DNA of 64,000 nt, taken from positions 286,041 through 350,040 of the forward strand of contig SCFE01000074.1 of the NCBI GenBank assembly GCA_004352715.1, written 5' to 3'. The first letter of the stretch is position 1. Each line of letters begins with the position of its first letter. The stretch comes from Hofstenia miamia. Taxonomy: Eukaryota > Xenacoelomorpha > Acoela. Below are positions 53,139 through 56,500 of the stretch, one piece after another. Both the position numbers and the translations under genes were made by a program. The notes beneath the pieces were generated by a model. The model made no database searches and had not been told where the DNA came from. It worked only from the letters and a program-made list of their open reading frames with translations.

Positions 53139-53497
53139 NNNNNNNNNNNNNNNNNNNNNNNNNNNNNNNNNNNNNNNNNNNNNNNNNNNNNNNNNNNNNN
53201 NNNNNNNNNNNNNNNNNNNNNNNNNNNNNNNNNNNNNNNNNNNNNNNNNNNNNNNNNTAATAATAATAATCAGAGCAAATTTATTGCACATTATATGTAT
53301 ACAAGATCTACAAACTAACACATGACAAAAGAAAATAAACATGAACAAATAACTACAAATTAATATGTACAATATATAATAATATAATCAATGTTTGAGT
53401 GGATGTTTATGTAGGTGCTCAATGTTGGATGTATGTTTCAAATGCATGAAGTGTATTACCGTCCCCTAATGTGTACTGTTTTATTATTAATAAATAT

Positions 53498-53532
<35 letters not shown>

Positions 53533-56500
53533 TTATAAGACGCCACATACAAAATTGCCTCATTGCCGTAGCAACAATAAAACAATTAAAGTCAGCAAAA
53601 AAAGCGAGACATTAACCTCGATTTAAATACACTTATGGTAGGAGACATCTTAACATTCAGAGGTAGATCATTCCATACCTTAGGACAAGAAATTGATAAC
53701 GCACGTGAAGAGTTGGACGAACTAACAAGTGGAACAGTTAGCCTAAGTTGATCACTAGATCTAAGTTCACGACCATTATCACAAAATTCAAAAAGTTTTG
53801 AAATTTAATTTGGCGGAAGACTGTGCAAGGCTTGCCATACAGTAAGTGAAATGTTGTAGACAATGCGATTTTGAACTGGAGGCCAATGTAGAGCCTGTAA
53901 AATGAGAGTAATATGTTCTCTTGGACCAATATTCGTAGTGAAGCGAACAGCAGAATTCTGCAACAACAGCAGCTTATGGAGCAGAGTAGCAGGAATACCG
54001 AACAAATTGTATGATTCAATATATGATGTTAGCAAATGCCCTAACAAGACGCTTAGATGTATTAACATCTAAATAATGGCAAATTTGCCAAAGGCGTCGA
54101 AGTGCAATCATACCAGAACGGGACAATTTTACGATGAATGAACCAAAGATTTCTGACTGCATTAGAAGGAATAAGAAAAATATATCCAACAAATATCAAG
54201 AGAGAGTGACGACCAAATTTTCAGATTTGACGTCATTCAATGTCATGTTCGAAGCATACCGATTGCGTACATCAGTAATGCACATCTGTAAACTGAATTT
54301 TTATGTCTCTCAACAGCTTGATTTTGAAATGGGTTTTGGAATTTCAATGGAGCTTTTCTGACATTTTCAATTTCCTCATTTGATAAAAGTTTTCCTAGTG
54401 ATGGTTAACCGGTTCTGAAGTTAAACACTAAATATTGACCTATGAATAGCATGCTAACTTGTGTTAAACTACACTGTCTTGTAATGATTTGCAATAACTT
54501 TTAAATTGAAGACATATTATATTTTTGGTGAGTCAAACTTTTCATCTTTTTAACTAAGATCCAATATATTAAATATCCAAATAGTTAAAATCTACAATAC
54601 TGTTTCGTAAAAATTATTTATGTGACTATTTAATGGTCTTCACACTCTACTTCTATAATTTGTTTTTTTAGAAAAGCATTGAAAAAATGACGACATCAAT
54701 TGAAGAAAAAAATGGCAAAGTTAATCATGATACTCCCATTTATATCAAACTAAAAGAAACTGAGAAAGAACTTGAAGAAATATTTGCAAAAAAGAAAAAG
54801 CAGATTATGGGTACACTAATATATATATATATATATATATATTTCCCGCTTTTTGCTATGGAAAATGCAAAAACCTTGTATTTGGCGGTAAACNNNNNNN
54901 NNNNNNNNNNNNNNNNNNNNNNNNNNNNNNNNNNNNNNNNNNNNCTAAAAGAAACTGAGAAAGAACTTGAAGAAATATTTGCAAAAAAGAAAAAGCAGAT
55001 TATGGGTACACTAATATATATATATATATATATATATATTTCCCGCTTTTTGCTATGGAAAATGCAAAAACCTTGTATTTGGCGGTAAACGGTCCGAAAT
55101 TTCTAAGGCATTTAGCGGGAATCGCACTTTTTCGCAAAAAACCTATTTTTTGGCCATTGCTCCCGCAGTATTCACTTGAACTTAAATATATTTACCATGG
55201 GGGTAGGTAAATTAAAGAGACACTACCCTGCGAACTTTCAAGGATTTATGTTTGGAAACGCGGTTATGATGAGGTTTTTAAAAAGCATTTTGCGGGAGAT
55301 ATAAATATATGTATATATATATATATACCCCCATCAATGTGTTACATTATGTTATAAAGTTTGAAGAAGTGTTTCTAATCTTATTAAAATTTGTAATTCC
55401 ATGTTATTAGAATGTAGTATTGTTATTTTATCAATATTTTAGGCTTGAAGAATAAGAAAGCTGATTTATCAAGCGAATATACTAAACTAAAGGATGACAT
55501 TGAGCGTCTTGAAAAGCCTAAGGTTTGCTTCTTTTTACACTAATTACCTTTTATCCCAAGTGGCTAGATCACAATTGTTTTAAACATTTTAGTTAAATTT
55601 ATACACATTTTACAAATACATTTTTAATAGAGATTGATACTAGGCCGTAAGTTAACGAAATCCTTTTGAAATCAAAAGGAACTAGGAGAATGGGAATGCT
55701 GCATCTTTTTGAATTATTCGTATATTATGGTTAGATTATGGTTGGAAGTATTGGGTAAAAATCTTAATATATGTCTTAGGCAACCTAACAAATAAAAATG
55801 TTCAGTAGGGCTGTGGACGGACCAACAATAAATAAACTGCGGGCTTAAGTACTTGCCACAATTTTTAGCTAATCTTGAAAAATAGTATATCTAAAATAAT
55901 TTGGCCGTATGCTATCAGTAGGGCTGCGATCGTTAGGTAAAATTAAATCCTAATTTAGGTTCGCGCAACACCATATTAGGTACGACCAGGTAAAATTACA
56001 AAATATCAGACAATTCAATTTAACAGAATAATTATGGCATAATAACAAGGAGTTATTGTTGCCATAGTCATTCTGTTTGTTCGACGTCAACAGAAGTAAT
56101 TAGAGCGAACTTAAGGATCGAAATTTCGAGTAGTGTTAACATCTGCAGGGACTTTATTTTGCTGTCAGCTTACCCGTGGTCAAATTTTCTACTGTTCTCA
56201 GTATTTCAGTCCAAAGATCTTCTCAAACACTTCAACCATTTTTTTCTTGACATGTTCTGATATGCAATCCTTTGACAGGCCTTTATTTACAGACTCCGAA
56301 ATGATAGGCCTTCTGTTTTTAACCGATTATTAACAGTCACATAACTGCCATTGCGTTTGAATTTCTGAGAAATGAACACCGCTTGGCTTTTTTTGAATTT
56401 GTGCAATTTGTGACAGTAAACATGCAGCTCGAGTTGTATAGAGAAAATATACTTTAGGTGTAAAATTGACAATTGAGACAGCTTAGGTAATTTTATTTTA

